The notes beneath the pieces were generated by a model. The model was given only the letters and a program-made list of their open reading frames with translations. It searched no databases and was not told where the DNA came from. A stretch of 64,000 nt of DNA from Helicoverpa zea (taxonomy: Eukaryota > Arthropoda > Insecta > Lepidoptera > Noctuidae), in NCBI RefSeq assembly GCF_022581195.2, contig NC_061467.1, positions 4,588,001 to 4,652,000 of the forward strand, in the 5' to 3' direction. Both the position numbers and the translations under genes were made by a program. Shown here one piece after another: positions 39,101-48,330 of the stretch. Positions within the stretch are counted from its first letter, which is position 1, and each line of letters begins with the position of its first letter.

Positions 39101-39561
39101 ATTCGGGTAGAATGATAGCCTAATTAAATAGTCAAGAAATGTTTATAGTCGTAAACATGATAATAACCGACTATTATATTATTTTAAATAGTTGTTAATT
39201 GCTTTTCTTGTACTAGAAATATAATATTTTATGATGAAAGCTTAATTTTAGGAACATCTCTCTGGCTAGCTGGCGATGGCGTAACAACGCAAACGTACCT
39301 ATAGCCTCAAGCATAAACATTAAATATGCTTCAGAAAAAAATATGGCAAAAGAGTATCTACTTATCATGGACGAGTAAAAAAAGAAGTAGATCTTTAATG
39401 GTGTGGTGATTTCTCCATACATATACTGTGAGTAAAGAAAATTATTATATAAAAAAAAATAACTCACCTGGATTAGAAAAGACCGGTGAAATTATCTGTA
39501 ATGCCGGAACCAGCATCATTAGGAGCCAGATTCGACTCCCGACAGTATCTGGAGCGGCCAT
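5830..39561 (-). CDS. Duox: Dual oxidase (Duox), complete coding region in 28 exons
   Basis: Membrane NADPH oxidase with an extracellular peroxidase-like domain; it passes electrons from cytosolic NADPH through FAD and two haems to oxygen, giving extracellular hydrogen peroxide. Coding exons, in order: 39561-39468, 28955-28884, 20684-20523, 20220-20033, 18009-17926, 17048-16934, 16519-16353, 16057-15821, 15477-15281, 15034-14901, 14817-14703, 14461-14260, 14049-13896, 13698-13529, 12850-12695, 12606-12460, 12382-12251, 12150-11947, 11325-11138, 10890-10623, 10301-10073, 9708-9491, 9108-8994, 8910-8727, 8472-8313, 6812-6657, 6337-6209, 5958-5830. All have GT donors and AG acceptors, and phases agree throughout. 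They sum to 4,506 nt (1,501 codons plus TAA), close to the roughly 1,500 aa usual for insect Duox. The start is the ATG that opens a signal peptide, 16 nt inside its exon, so at least one 5' UTR exon lies upstream. Exon edges were placed by eye; the gene identity is near certain. Confidence 0.97.
8156..8242 (+). mobile_element. 5'-truncated tRNA-derived SINE copy in a Duox intron
   Basis: Carries the SINE 3' section (AGCCAACCCCAAAATAGTTG through GATGATGA). Flanked by a 16-bp near-duplication, ACGTTTTGGRTATAAA, at 8140-8155 and 8243-8258 (one mismatch). The 5' part is unclear because of a local duplication. Confidence 0.6.
9491..11325 (-). CDS. Duox: Duox ferric-reductase-type transmembrane core (residues about 911-1211)
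   Basis: Exons 11325-11138, 10890-10623, 10301-10073 and 9708-9491 encode the linker and the haem-binding helices. Four haem-ligand histidines can be placed by spacing: H1079 and H1093 (14 apart, in FHK...LLHTAGH) and H1172 and H1185 (13 apart, in RAHSLH...LVHG). These match the paired spacing seen in NOX2. The pattern predicts two stacked haems across the membrane. Confidence 0.93.
10936..11051 (+). mobile_element. 5'-truncated SINE copy in a Duox intron
   Basis: Same family as the full copy at 11491-11881, starting at its CTGGGTTGAGGAGGTCAGAT segment. A 7-bp ACATTAA flanks it at 10929-10935 and 11052-11058. It lies between Duox exons 11325-11138 and 10890-10623, antisense to Duox. Confidence 0.65.
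11491..11881 (+). mobile_element. Full-length tRNA-derived SINE in a Duox intron
   Basis: 391 bp with an exact 16-bp target duplication ACATGAGCAGAAATCT at 11475-11490 and 11882-11897. The 5' end has tRNA-like RNA polymerase III promoter boxes: an A box in the GTGGTCGCCTAGTGGG area and a B box near GGGATCGATTCC. The 3' end is the short GATGAT tail. Inserted in the intron between exons 12150-11947 and 11325-11138, antisense to Duox. The intact duplication points to a fairly recent insertion. Confidence 0.85.
11947..12382 (-). CDS. Duox: Duox EF-hand pair (residues about 799-910)
   Basis: Two canonical calcium loops are visible. The first is DKDGDGRISFQE (about 832-843), split across the junction of exons 12382-12251 and 12150-11947. 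The second is DDDRNGVIDKGE (about 868-879). Both keep acidic residues at positions 1, 3 and 12 and Gly at position 6, so both should bind calcium. This is the basis of calcium-triggered Duox activity in the family. Confidence 0.93.
12460..14049 (-). CDS. Duox: Duox first membrane helix and cytosolic linker (residues about 590-798)
   Basis: The exon at 14049-13896 encodes a single hydrophobic helix (about residues 594-615, IYICLILAFVPILCAG) followed by a basic stop-transfer stretch, SRRRKLK. Exons 13698-13529, 12850-12695 and 12606-12460 encode the charged intracellular linker (REWVHASHKR, REHDLVLEMD, FFREAYAITFGL) leading to the EF-hands. A dispersed repeat sits in the intron about 11 bp beyond the donor of the 13698-13529 exon. 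Confidence 0.9.
12951..13517 (+). repeat. Dispersed lepidopteran repeat abutting a Duox splice donor
   Basis: Begins ACCGGCCAAGTGCGAGTCGG and ends in TACGGAACCCTAAAAA. It carries an internal GGGTTCCGTA that is inverted at the right end, and a short (GACAGACG)n array at about 13431-13463. I recognise this as a very common moth repeat but cannot assign a family name. The right end is 11 bp from the end of Duox exon 13529-13698, so the donor context is partly element-adjacent. Confidence 0.7.
14260..28955 (-). CDS. Duox: Duox peroxidase homology domain (exons 2-12, residues about 32-589)
   Basis: Eleven exons encode the extracellular domain, starting with KQRYDGWFNN and running through SRLTRK, GQSPNSPREQ, TAWIDGSFVYS, LLGDPRTNQNP and DNLFGPMEF. 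LLLRWHNVV (R260) aligns with the active-site Arg/His-Asn block of animal haem peroxidases. FRFGHTLVPP (H337) aligns with the proximal haem-ligand His motif. Where myeloperoxidase has its distal Asp-His, this protein reads FGQVVTGEI, so the distal His is absent, as in other Duox proteins from memory of the family. Cysteines and N-glycosylation sequons (for example NST near the end) fit a secreted domain. Confidence 0.94.
22167..22490. repeat. 12-bp minisatellite, unit GTACATAAGAGA
   Basis: About 25 imperfect copies of GTACATAAGAGA with variants GTACATAAGAGGA, GTATATAAGAGA, GTTCATAAGAGA and GTGCATGACAGGA. Scattered related units begin near 21990. The array keeps two minus-strand frames open for over 100 codons as periodic LSYV/SLMY repeats, which is a by-product of the 12-bp period. 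Confidence 0.9.
22954..23146 (+). pseudogene. First exon of a THAP-domain protein, frameshifted
   Basis: Starts MNSKVHRCCGVPQC and, after the shift, continues RNKWLKLARRD and VQLFFCEDHFD, then a GAT/GTAAGT donor. The C-x4-C and C-x2-H pairs plus the conserved Trp match the C2CH zinc-binding THAP module used for DNA binding by P-type and other transposases. An eight-A run near 23055 holds one extra base and shifts the frame, so the exon cannot make a complete module. The C-terminal AVPxIF part of a THAP domain is not present. Part of the 22707-23674 element. Confidence 0.7.
23256..23380 (-). pseudogene. First exon of a second transposon-type protein (MEPGFIKA...)
   Basis: ATG at 23380, 41 codons open (MEPGFIKANSANLPRIDIM..., ending FRNVKTS), then a CAT/GTAAGT donor. 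From memory this resembles the N-terminus of insect multi-copy proteins with a SWIM zinc finger and a YqaJ-type exonuclease domain; no search was made. No downstream exon is present, so it is a fragment. Confidence 0.5.
33404..33472 (+). mobile_element. Short 5'-truncated SINE copy with 17-bp target duplication
   Basis: 69 bp of SINE 3' end, flanked exactly by ATGTACGTGTGTACGAA at 33387-33403 and 33473-33489. The perfect duplication marks a clean LINE-mediated insertion into the second long Duox intron. Confidence 0.85.
34590..34705. promoter_or_regulatory. GC-rich patch inside the long Duox intron
   Basis: A short island of CpG-rich sequence (ACGCGGGCTGCATTCGCGGCG-like, ending CCCGCGTGC) in otherwise AT-rich DNA. 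It could be an internal promoter or enhancer; there is no direct evidence beyond composition. Confidence 0.25.
35148..35222 (+). mobile_element. 3' fragment of a lepidopteran non-LTR-type repeat
   Basis: AAATTTAAGCGTACAAAGAG through GACTTTGTATTATACTATGT matches the end of the longer copy at 38665-38876. Truncated on the left. Confidence 0.5.
35458..35985. mobile_element. Non-autonomous hAT transposon, 528 bp
   Basis: 20-bp perfect inverted ends TAGACATCGGATTATATGCA, flanked by the exact 8-bp target duplication GTCATAAC at 35450-35457 and 35986-35993. An 8-bp duplication is the hallmark of the hAT superfamily. Sub-terminal ATATGCA motifs recur near both ends. It keeps a transposase C-terminus on the minus strand, listed separately. 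Confidence 0.9.
35617..35807 (-). pseudogene. hAT transposase C-terminal (dimerisation) remnant
   Basis: Open from a possible CTCAG acceptor near 35808 to TAA at 35619-35617. It reads FKFCPVTSVDVERSFSAYK, then LSDKRHKF and NLEKYVIVYC. VERSFSAYK and the NL...L/VVYC pattern are typical of the hAT C-terminal dimerisation domain. The catalytic core and BED finger are absent, so it is inactive. Confidence 0.8.
37003..37042. promoter_or_regulatory. Inverted pair of FTZ-F1/ERR-type nuclear receptor sites
   Basis: TGACCTTGA at 37003-37011 is the complement of TCAAGGTCA. TCAAGGTCG follows at 37034-37042. Both match YCAAGGYCR, the monomer site of FTZ-F1/SF-1 and ERR receptors. They sit at the edge of a small GC-rich patch in the first long Duox intron. 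Occupancy is untested. Confidence 0.35.
38238..38664. repeat. Inverted pair of about 121-bp repeats (hairpin-forming)
   Basis: Left arm 38238-38358 and right arm 38543-38664 are near-perfect complements (shared ACTACTATTCCACCGGAT and GTGTTGCCAACTCTGTATCC), separated by about 184 bp. The right arm runs directly into the repeat at 38665. Two opposite insertions or a palindromic element could explain it. Confidence 0.75.
38665..38876 (+). mobile_element. Lepidopteran non-LTR-type repeat, 3' section
   Basis: Contains GCCCCGGCTTCGCACGGG, AAACCTTCCTCTTCAATCAC, GGTTGCGTAGTTTTGAAGAT and TTTTATACTGTGTTGTGAT, a block I recognise as very common in moth and butterfly genomes. No coding sequence remains. 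Confidence 0.6.
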
Positions 39562-39577
39562 CTTGTTTATTTAGAAT
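39468..39577 (-). CDS. Duox: Duox first coding exon: 5' UTR tail plus signal peptide
   Basis: A good acceptor (pyrimidine-rich tract, then CAG) precedes 39577. After 16 nt of leader the ATG at 39561-39559 opens a hydrophobic signal sequence with a WLLMMLVPAL core, and residues 1-31 end at a GTGAGT donor. The acceptor shows that transcription starts further upstream, beyond 39577. The next coding exon is 10.5 kb away. Confidence 0.9.
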
Positions 39578-42171
39578 CTGGAAACAAACAACAAAATAAT
39601 TATTTATTTAAAAATGCACGAACCTGAACGGGAAAGGATTTCAGGTTTTTGGGGGTGATTTCAATAAACTCTTTTGCCTTTCAATAATTTCCTTAGAGTA
39701 TATCGTAATCATATTTACACTTAAAATAAAAAGTTATCAATAACTAGGTACTTTTGAAACTCAACATAGCAGATGTGAGACTTACAATCATCGCTAAGCT
39801 GCTCATCTCCTTATTATCCTGTCAATTAAATAAACAAACCTGTTTCAAAATCGAAGCTATAATTAAAATAACTACCTTTACCTATCATAATTTTGATCAT
39901 AAATATAAAATTTTCCTTAAAAAATTACCTACGTGTATTTTTTATGCGTCTGCCTTTTTTGTAACATACAAGGTGATTTTCACGTACTTTTAGATAAAGG
40001 TGTGGGTAGAATGGAACGATAAACTTTATAGTCTGTACTTATCCTGAATCTGGTTATAATTCTGAGCCCGACTCAATGGTTTCTAAAGTATCAGAATATT
40101 ATGTCGGTGACAACACGTCGTCGGTACAAAGCACAAAGGTTAAGATTAGATAGAAGCTTATTATATTATTTATTTCTACTATTCCATGTAGGTAACAAAC
40201 TTATCGACCAATTAATATGAAGCGATGTAAATGTGATATAATTAGGTACATTATCTAGTTCCTCGAAACTAACTATCGCGTGTATGCACCGATCAATCAA
40301 TGAATGATATTAGAATTTTATAATTACTCTTACCATTGTTTCAAATTCTACTCTTCATATGTTTCATTTTGCACATTATAGTTATTCTTATCTTATCTTT
40401 GGTCTTACACAAACACTATATTCATTAATTTTATTGAAATGAGTAAAATAAAAATATTCACTAATCAAGAACAAATGCCGCCAAAACCGAATTCCAATTT
40501 CAAAATGTATTTCTTTTTTATTCAAATCTATTTTGCACATTCGTTAGTTACGTTGAAAGGAGTTCTGTATTTAAATTTCTGAAAGGAGGAAAATAGTTTT
40601 TAATTTTTTTTTTCTGCGTCATTGTGGGAGGCAGTAGCTATCACATAAATTACGTATTGGCACCCTTTAGCATTACAAGCCAGAGGTCAATGAACTATTG
40701 TAGTCCACGAGGCTTTACTTCTTTTTCACGGAAGCTCACAAAAACAAGCCTCGTATCTCCTGTTACTGAGAGTTTATAATAATTCACCTGACATTTACAC
40801 GTGCGTTAACAATTTCGAAAATGATTAAAGTCTTTTAAGCAATGTTAATCGTCGTTTCGTGTGAGTTGTTATTTATTATTTAAATCTTTATTAGCAGCAC
40901 CTACTTATAATTTTATTCTGCGTTATATGAAAATGTTCTAATGTTCCATTTAAGGTAGAAACTAGAGCATAACGTGTACTTTATGTAATGTATACCTTGT
41001 GTTAAAGATGAAGCTTGCAGGTGGGTAGCGACGTAGTATTAGCAATAAACAGTTAACCTAATTACTTTACACGATGTTATTCCATAAAATGTGGCCTACG
41101 TATCAGATTAACATATACAACAGTCTTGTATGTTACTTATGTGGATAAAGCAGGGGCATGATATCTTTATCTAGATTAGAACGTAAACTATGAATAAAAC
41201 CAGTAGGTGTACAGGCTAGCTAGAATAAAGAAGAAATGTCCGATATAATTAATTCTTAGTAATAAGTTCTCAGTGTTTCATAATTCTAATATTGGGTGAA
41301 AAGGTTTTCGTACAAAAAATAGTGCCATCCACATTGCAATCTTTGAATCTGCTGTAAATAGCTGAATGGTAATCGCTTTCTGAAATTAGTTTGATGACAT
41401 TAAGAATATAATAGATTATCGCGTAGGTACTACCTCGTAGAAGTAAATTATTGCAAAGGCCGGGAAATAGCCAATTGCACGTCAAGTTATGATAAGGACG
41501 CTAGAAGAGATCCAACCAAAGATTATCTAGTAACCTTTTCATACACATTGCTCAGGCGGTGTAATGTTCCAAATTCAAAAAACGCGATAGATTTTATTTT
41601 GATTGTCTGTAAATTCGATCCTTCGTGGTTCTTTTTTTTTTAATAATAGCAATATTTCCAAGCATGCAAAGAAAAAAATTAAGAAAACTCCCGATAGTCC
41701 AGGCGCTGGGTGGAGTTGAGTATGCAAAATGTGAGGACCGCATTTGGTTTGAACTCAGAAAAGCATGCAGATTATGATTGTGAATGTTGCCAGGAGTCGT
41801 AATGGTCCAATTTCTTTTTACACCCAGCACGTAGGCCGGGCGGTCTACGACTGGTCGGTACAAATTTTGTAGTAGTGGTGAACTGACCCAATCCGTATCC
41901 AATAATAAATGTTGTTTGGTTCTAGTACGACAAAAAACGTTATATTTCAATGCCTATGACTAATAATAAAATCCACAATAATTATGTTCTATAACACGCC
42001 TAACTCAAATGTTAATGGTCTTTATAGAACTGGTATATCAACTGATAAACACACACCTGCTTACAACTGAATTAGTGTTTAATAAAAACCAACACTCCAA
42101 TTCGCTTGGTTACGCGAGAAGCATAACATTTTCTAAGCTCTCATTAGGTACCTACTTGTTTTTATAAACCA

Positions 42172-42225
42172 CTAGCTTTTTCCCGCGACTTCACCCGTTC
42201 GAATGTCCGGCTTAGAACGTTACCC
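42172..42225 (-). mobile_element. Truncated Helitron-like 3' end
   Basis: The complement reads GGGTGAAGTCGCGGGAAAAAG followed by CTAGT, the same terminal block as the 51222-51421 copy. The rest of the element is missing. Confidence 0.5.
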
Positions 42226-45200
42226 GTTCCCTTGCATTGTTCAAAGATCAATTCTGCTATTCATGAAGGACAGTTTAAAAAACTATGAAAACCAGCCCAG
42301 CTGATCAGGAGAACGAACATTCTTTGTTTTATGTTATGTAAAGGAAGATATGTTATTAAAAGTATCGAGCTCTCTTAAAAGCGAATGTTTTAACGTAAAT
42401 CTCGATTCGACCAGTTTTATTCGTAATCGCAGAGGTTGTATCTAAGCAGGGACGTTCACTCGCCTCTTGAGACATGAATATTAATAAAACTAGAGGCCGA
42501 TTCACACATCGCTGCGATTAAAACAATGTTTTTAATCACAAACTCACAAACCATTCAGAGACGTTTAAAGTTAATGCGTTATTAATTGTCAGATTAACTT
42601 TTTATAAAAACACTTAAATAGATTTTCCATTTGCGACGTTGTTACAACTACAGGACGTTATTTTGGGATCATTTTTCATGTTGTAACTAAAGTTGGTTCT
42701 TATTCACACTTAGTGGTACATGACATGTGAAAAGTAGAATAGTGTTCTTTGCCAATTTATTATCAAATATGTAGTATTTATTTCCTGAATTTGACCTCAC
42801 CTGTCAGCTTATAGCTGTTAGCTTGTACTACTAACTTAATTTTTTGAGTAGTCTATTATAAAAATTATTTTATAGTAAAAACAACAAAGATAGACAAAAA
42901 GGTAGCACAAGGAAGTCTTAGTGTCTGGATGTTTATGTCAAGGACTAATTATTATAAACAGGCATATTATTATGTTTTGCTAATGAACTGGTTATATGTA
43001 GGACTTATTAAGTTATGCAAATTTTCCACTTAAGTTAATTATCACTGCCTATTTAAACTGAGCACTACGCTTCTTTTACTACCAGCTAAAGGTTCATGTA
43101 GCTTTTCTATAAAGGTCTACGTACTTATTAAGCAGAACTTAAATTCAGCAAAGAGGTTTGTGTTAAGTGCTTTTAAAACAATGAATGATTTATTTATGTT
43201 TTAACCATTCACTAATACATCGCGTACAAATAAACTATCAAGTAAATAGAAAATAGAAGGGACAAATTGCCTTTAACTGTCAAGTGCTTGATTGAACCAA
43301 AAGGTTTTATAGGTTGACAACCATATACCGACCTCATTAGCTTTTATAATGACAAGATATCACAAGGACGCAGCCTCAGTCGGAAAGATGTACGCCGAGA
43401 TGTCTGGCCTACATTATTATACTGACTTGTGCAATACCAGATTCACTCACATAGTCACCCAGCATCGTAAGCAAGTAAGTTGAAGTAAGTATTACGTGGT
43501 CAGCTTACTTTGCTCACAAATATAACAAAACGAAATCGTGAGTGATGATGTTTAAGAGCTATTGCAGAAAAGGACAGACCCTACCTGAATACCAAGCGGG
43601 AAGGTAGAACCAATTAAAATTCCAGACAGCGAATAGATTTAGGTATTCCCCAACATGAAGTTCAAGAACTGGCCAAACATAGTAAGCTCGAGCAAGAAAT
43701 ATCGTGGACTTTATTAATAGTGGGATGAGGTCATTTAATACAATAGCATTCCTCAAATACCGAGTCTTAAATGAAGTGTTTTGGACAAGTATAGTAATTA
43801 CTACGAAGCCCATTACACATCGTACCCTTTAGATTTTTCTCATGATGGTTCGATAAGTGTTTGAATTATTAAATAAAATAATGGTCGGTCATGTATAATT
43901 GCGCTTGGGCAAGCGGCGCGTGAATTTGACCCATTTGCTGACAAGGCCGACTTGCCAAACAGCATTGTGCTCATAGTGCAACAATATCTTCTGCCTCAGC
44001 AGATATCTATGATTCTTCTTCCGTTTGTTATTGTTTAATAGTCCAGAATAGTCATTCAGTTCAGTTTTTCAAATCTAGATTAGTGTTTTCTGACAGTGTA
44101 ATTTATACAATACAATAAATAAATAATAATTTTGACAGGGGAATGCAATCCACTTGCATGAAAAAGAAATCACCTAACACTATCCGAAATATAAATAAAA
44201 CTTTCTCTTGTGTATAGTCAAAACTATCCTTGAGGAAATTTCGGTATCTGCTAGCTAGAGAAAAAGTTGTACAAGTCACGACTAAAGATTGGCAAACAAT
44301 CATTTGTCTCATCTAGATATCCATTAATGTCCTTATTAATTACACTGAGTAAAGTTCAAAGTGGGTCAAAAGGTATCGTGTATGTCACCTTCGTTTCTTC
44401 GATACTCCGCCATTACTCAGATGTGTCACATATCACACAACATAAACGTGATGTTTACTTTACGAGGCCCTTTATAGTGGAATATAGAAAAAATCTGTCG
44501 ACTAATGTAATCCAAATCGTGAATTCGTTTACATTCGCAATTTTATCATCTTAGTCGTGGGTATGCAAATAATATTGTAACGAGCCAGTCCATTACAAAA
44601 TTGAAATTAAAGAGACAATTCACTAAAATGCAACGTCAATGATTATAGGAAACTACATAATTACCTCATAATTGAACAGAATCAATACCGTCTACTTTGC
44701 ATAGTCATAAAACATCGCATCAAAATAAGGCAATAATAGATACAAAAAGCAGTAAGCGTGTCAATCGATGAAAAACGTTCGTGTCTAGTCTCGTGTTTCA
44801 TCGAAGTATGACATAAGACATAACGGTTGTGTTGCATTTATTGTTTATGCGTCGATCGACCTCCGGCACCACATACGCCTGCGTATTGTAATAGGTCATT
44901 GGCAGGATGTCAAAGAGGATCCTGTCACGGCGTGAATCACACGGATTTCGACTCACCGAACACAATAACGTTCGGGAATCACGAAGGCTCTTCAGTGAAC
45001 TCATGCGGAAACTACACGGATATTAACGACTCGATAATCTAACGTAATATTGATGAGTATTCATTAATAGTTCCGTCTTCATACGGTAAATCCATTACAA
45101 CATAAGCGTCACCATTTTATAATAGGTATGGTAAATAACCATTCACGAATTCATAAACTTCAGTTATACTTAGGTCCTAAAACGGTTTCGAAACTTTCGG

Positions 45201-45382
45201 GATCCTACCGTCCTACCAGTAAGCTACCTCTGCTGTAGGACGGTCTCAATAAGAGGTGGTCTTGTTCTTTTGTCTTATTCTTAGTGCAAAGGCTTTGAGT
45301 ATTACATTGAGTACAAATCAACTATTTCTATCTAGGTGTCTATGTCAATTTACATTCCATTTTCAAATTACAAAAAGGCTAA

Positions 45383-45804
45383 GGTGATCTTCACACTGCC
45401 CCGCATCACGCTGCATCTTGCGTGTCGACGCACCTACGCGCGTTCCTGCGGGAGTGCAGATCTGCATCATCGTGCGGGTTTTTCACGCACTCACGCGCGT
45501 AGGTGCGTTTTGTAAATTCACGCACAGCGAGTTCTATTTTCAAATATACACGTCACGCCCATTCAAAATCACGCGCGGCATTGCGGGATTCAGTGTGCCA
45601 TACCTTGCGTCTCGCCCAGCACCTACGCGCGGGGGTGCGTGTTTCTCCGCATGTATGTGCGTGATCCGCATGAACGCGCGTGGATGCATTTTCAGTGTGT
45701 TGGACTATGCGTGTTTTCCATACAAACGGAGATATTTCCATACAACGGAAAAAAAACGCATCCACGCACTACGCTGCATCATGCGGGGCAGTGTGATAAT
45801 CGCC
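45383..45804. mobile_element. PIF/Harbinger-like miniature element, 422 bp
   Basis: Inverted ends share CACACTGCCCCGCAT and an outer GGYGAT, and a TAA target duplication flanks them (45380-45382 and 45805-45807). A 3-bp TWA duplication is typical of PIF/Harbinger. The interior is unusually GC-rich and repeats ACGCGCGTAGGTGCG-like motifs on both strands. Long open frames here (up to 129 codons) come from this composition and are not a gene. Confidence 0.75.
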
Positions 45805-46659
45805 TAAATACGCATGTATGTTCGTTCGGCAAGGGAAGTCAAGCAAAGTTGCACAACTATCGCCTTGTGACTAACAACTTACTTGCAATTTGTCACGTAC
45901 CTTTGTTACTGCTAGTGGTAAAGCGGAAACAGTTTTGGACACACGGAATGATACTCAGACGGTCACAAAGCAGCTTATAATCGACATTATTTTAATAATT
46001 ATTCCTCAGCCGCTAACACAAAGCACGGAACATCTAATCCTTGAGCATTAAACGCCGCATGTATCTTAAATAAAATACAATTAAGTTAAATACAATGCAT
46101 ACTGTGGGTTAGTCGGCCTTTGAACATTTTGACGGGATGTCCCGATTCATATCAGTTTTATCTTACTCTGTCAGACCAGCTGATCTATGAATGCCGGCCA
46201 TACCCAGACCGGTCCGTACTTAACTGTTCATCTAATGTAACTGTTCAGACAAATATTGTAGGTGTAGGTAGTGGGTAACGTAAAGAGGACGACTCCATCA
46301 TGCATTGTTTCAAACTTTTCAATTAATATGCAAATTCGGTTTCTTTTCTCCTGTGCAAAAAACGTGTTTCAAGTATACAAATGAATTAGGACAATGGTCG
46401 TCGAGTCCGACGTCCAGTAGTCAGCCTGATCGTGTCCTTGCGTTCACCAATAAGTGTTCGCCCACCTTATCATCTAATGCCATCGTCTAACGCAGAATTG
46501 ACCATTTAGTAGAAAGGTAAGTAGACTCACCTCTTAATTACGAAAAAGCATCACTTTGGCGTCCAAGCTCAATTGTTTGTTTCAGTAACGATACTCCTCA
46601 CGCACTCTCAGGTAGGATGTGACCAGCGTAACACAAATAGTTCACACGAAAACTGTTTA

Positions 46660-46900
46660 CGGAGCGAAAGCGGTTTATGTTTGTACGCGGAAGTGTAGGT
46701 AGTGTTCGGCGGTGTCGCGCCAGCGTCGAAGACGGTCGACTCGCGCGCGGCTGCGTGTGCGACTCGCGGCGACGCTCGTTTCACGGGCAGAGGTGTTGCG
46801 AGGAGAAAGTCTCGGCCGTGGTGCGCCTGCGTCGGTTGGCCGACAGCGCCGCGTCGTGGGGGGGTCGTGACGTCGCCACTAAGCCAACAGCCACCTGAGC
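46660..46900. promoter_or_regulatory. GC/CpG-rich patch between Duox and the bHLH gene
   Basis: About 240 bp with dense CpG, including a GTGACGTCGCC CRE-like site near 46867, in an AT-rich setting. It lies between the divergent Duox (minus) and bHLH (plus) genes, the position expected of a promoter or 5' UTR exon. Its owner cannot be decided. The plus-strand open frames (73 and 99 codons) lack any recognised domain. Confidence 0.4.
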
Positions 46901-47554
46901 ATCACCAGAGATTGCTACACCAGTCTACGCAAGTCATTGTTGGTTGCGTTGGGATGAACAACTTAATGAGTCGTGCGATATCACCGTACGTCATGTTTTA
47001 AAACCTATCTACCGTCGGCATTTTAATATTAATAACTAGAAAATAAAATTAACAATTGCCAAAAGATTAGAAATTAAAAATATATTGGTATACCTGACCA
47101 TTTACATAAGTTTAAGATGATGAAAATACCGATATGTAGCTTCGAAGAAGCACTAAGTTCATAAATATTTAAATGAATGCAGCAGCCGTATAATCATCAT
47201 ACACGCATGCGTGTAAGCTTTGAATGTGTACAGTCTTCATAAAATGTATTTGTAGTCTTTGGTGTCGTCTATTGTTTTTTCATGTGAACTCGGTAACTGT
47301 TGTAAATGAATACGAATGAACGCAGCGGTCGACATATCGTATAATTTAACCAATTAGCCGATGTTCCCACGGAACTCCACGCATCCCCTCGAGACGTGAA
47401 CATACGCGAAACATGTTGAATGAATTGAATGACTAGTTCGAGCTAGCAATGAAAGGGACGAGAGTTGTAGCCAAATTGTTTCAAATACATATCATGAAAA
47501 GTCATGTTACTCGCGTACTTGATTCGGTTAAAAGAATGATGTTATTTACTTTCA

Positions 47555-47787
47555 CTATAGTTCGGCCATTCAGAGAATGCGTTCCTGACACGTCGCGATT
47601 GAACTGACGACGTAACTTTGCAATGGCGTTGCAGTTACGATAAAAATATTTTTGCTGGTTGTTTACCGTTTTAACAATTGAGGAGCATTAAAACAACATT
47701 ATTATATCAATAATCAATGAATGTAGTTACGTCGTCAGTTCAATCGCGACGTGTCAGGAACGCATTCTCTGAATGGCCGAACTATAG
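47555..47787. mobile_element. Miniature element with about 63-bp perfect terminal inverted repeats
   Basis: Both ends read CTATAGTTCGGCCATTCAGA inwards and stay identical through GCGACGTGTCAGGAACGCAT and GACGACGTAACT on the complement. The central 110 bp differ. Total 233 bp. The flanks allow a TA target site (Tc1/mariner-like), but this is not certain. It sits about 1 kb upstream of the bHLH start. Confidence 0.8.
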
Positions 47788-48187
47788 AATAGTAATTATA
47801 GAATTAAACATTCGAAATTAAACATTCCGCTACAGGCTTTGAATTTTGCTATCCGACTTCAGCACCTATGTCTAAGTGACCTATGTCTAACAACATCTCG
47901 CTACGAGTAAGTGACATGAAATAAAATCTAAACAAAAGAGGCTTGTTTTACATTTCATGTCACATCTGAAATAAAAGATCCAGTTTGGAGAATCATCAGG
48001 GTCATTAAATATATTTATTGCGGTAGTTAGCTTAAAGCAACAGACAAAGCTCGGGGGAGACGCGTTTTACATTCTTGATGACAAGTCACCCATTCGCCAC
48101 ATCAGGGACGGACTATAGGGAGGTCACTTTGGTGTTAATAAATAAGATTTAACTGTCGTTTATGTATTTTTTAAATTGAATTTATAC

Positions 48188-48330
48188 TCCTATACTTAAT
48201 ATAAGAAAGGGGAAACATTTTTTTTTATTGTAATGGTAAAATTCTTTCACTGTCGGAAAGCTGCACTCTTACCGAGTAACATAGGTAGGCTATATTTTAT
48301 CCCAGTATTCCCAGTACGGACAGTAGTTAC
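48188..48330 (+). mobile_element. Helitron-like fragment
   Basis: TCCTATACTTAATATAAG, TTCTTTCACTGTCGGAAAGC and GGCTATATTTTATCCCAGT match blocks of the 51222-51421 copy in order. The CTAG end is missing. Confidence 0.5.

Larger units (their letters stand above)
28956..39467 (-). other. Duox: Longest Duox intron (10.5 kb)
   Basis: Separates the signal-peptide exon from the peroxidase domain. Holds the SINE at 33404, the hAT element at 35458-35985, GC-rich patches at about 34600-34700 and 37000-37130, and the inverted pair at 38238-38664. No coding exon recognised. Confidence 0.75.
39578..46659. other. Upstream of Duox coding exon 1; probable 5' intron, no coding exon seen
   Basis: The acceptor at 39578-39580 means Duox transcription begins somewhere to the right. 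The stretch holds a Helitron-like fragment at about 42172 and the element at 45383-45804. A 118-codon minus-strand frame at 41950-41594 matches nothing I know. Confidence 0.5.

Noticed and set aside
43559..43813. 84-codon hydrophobic minus-strand frame
   Set aside because: No recognisable family, no splice context; likely chance.
45418..45980. Overlapping plus-strand frames of 129 and 113 codons
   Set aside because: The first lies wholly inside the GC-rich miniature element up to its TAA flank, and the second straddles its right end. No domain is seen.
46677..47001. Arg/Ala-rich plus-strand frames of 73 and 99 codons
   Set aside because: Composition follows the CpG-rich patch; no conserved motif and no clear splice structure.
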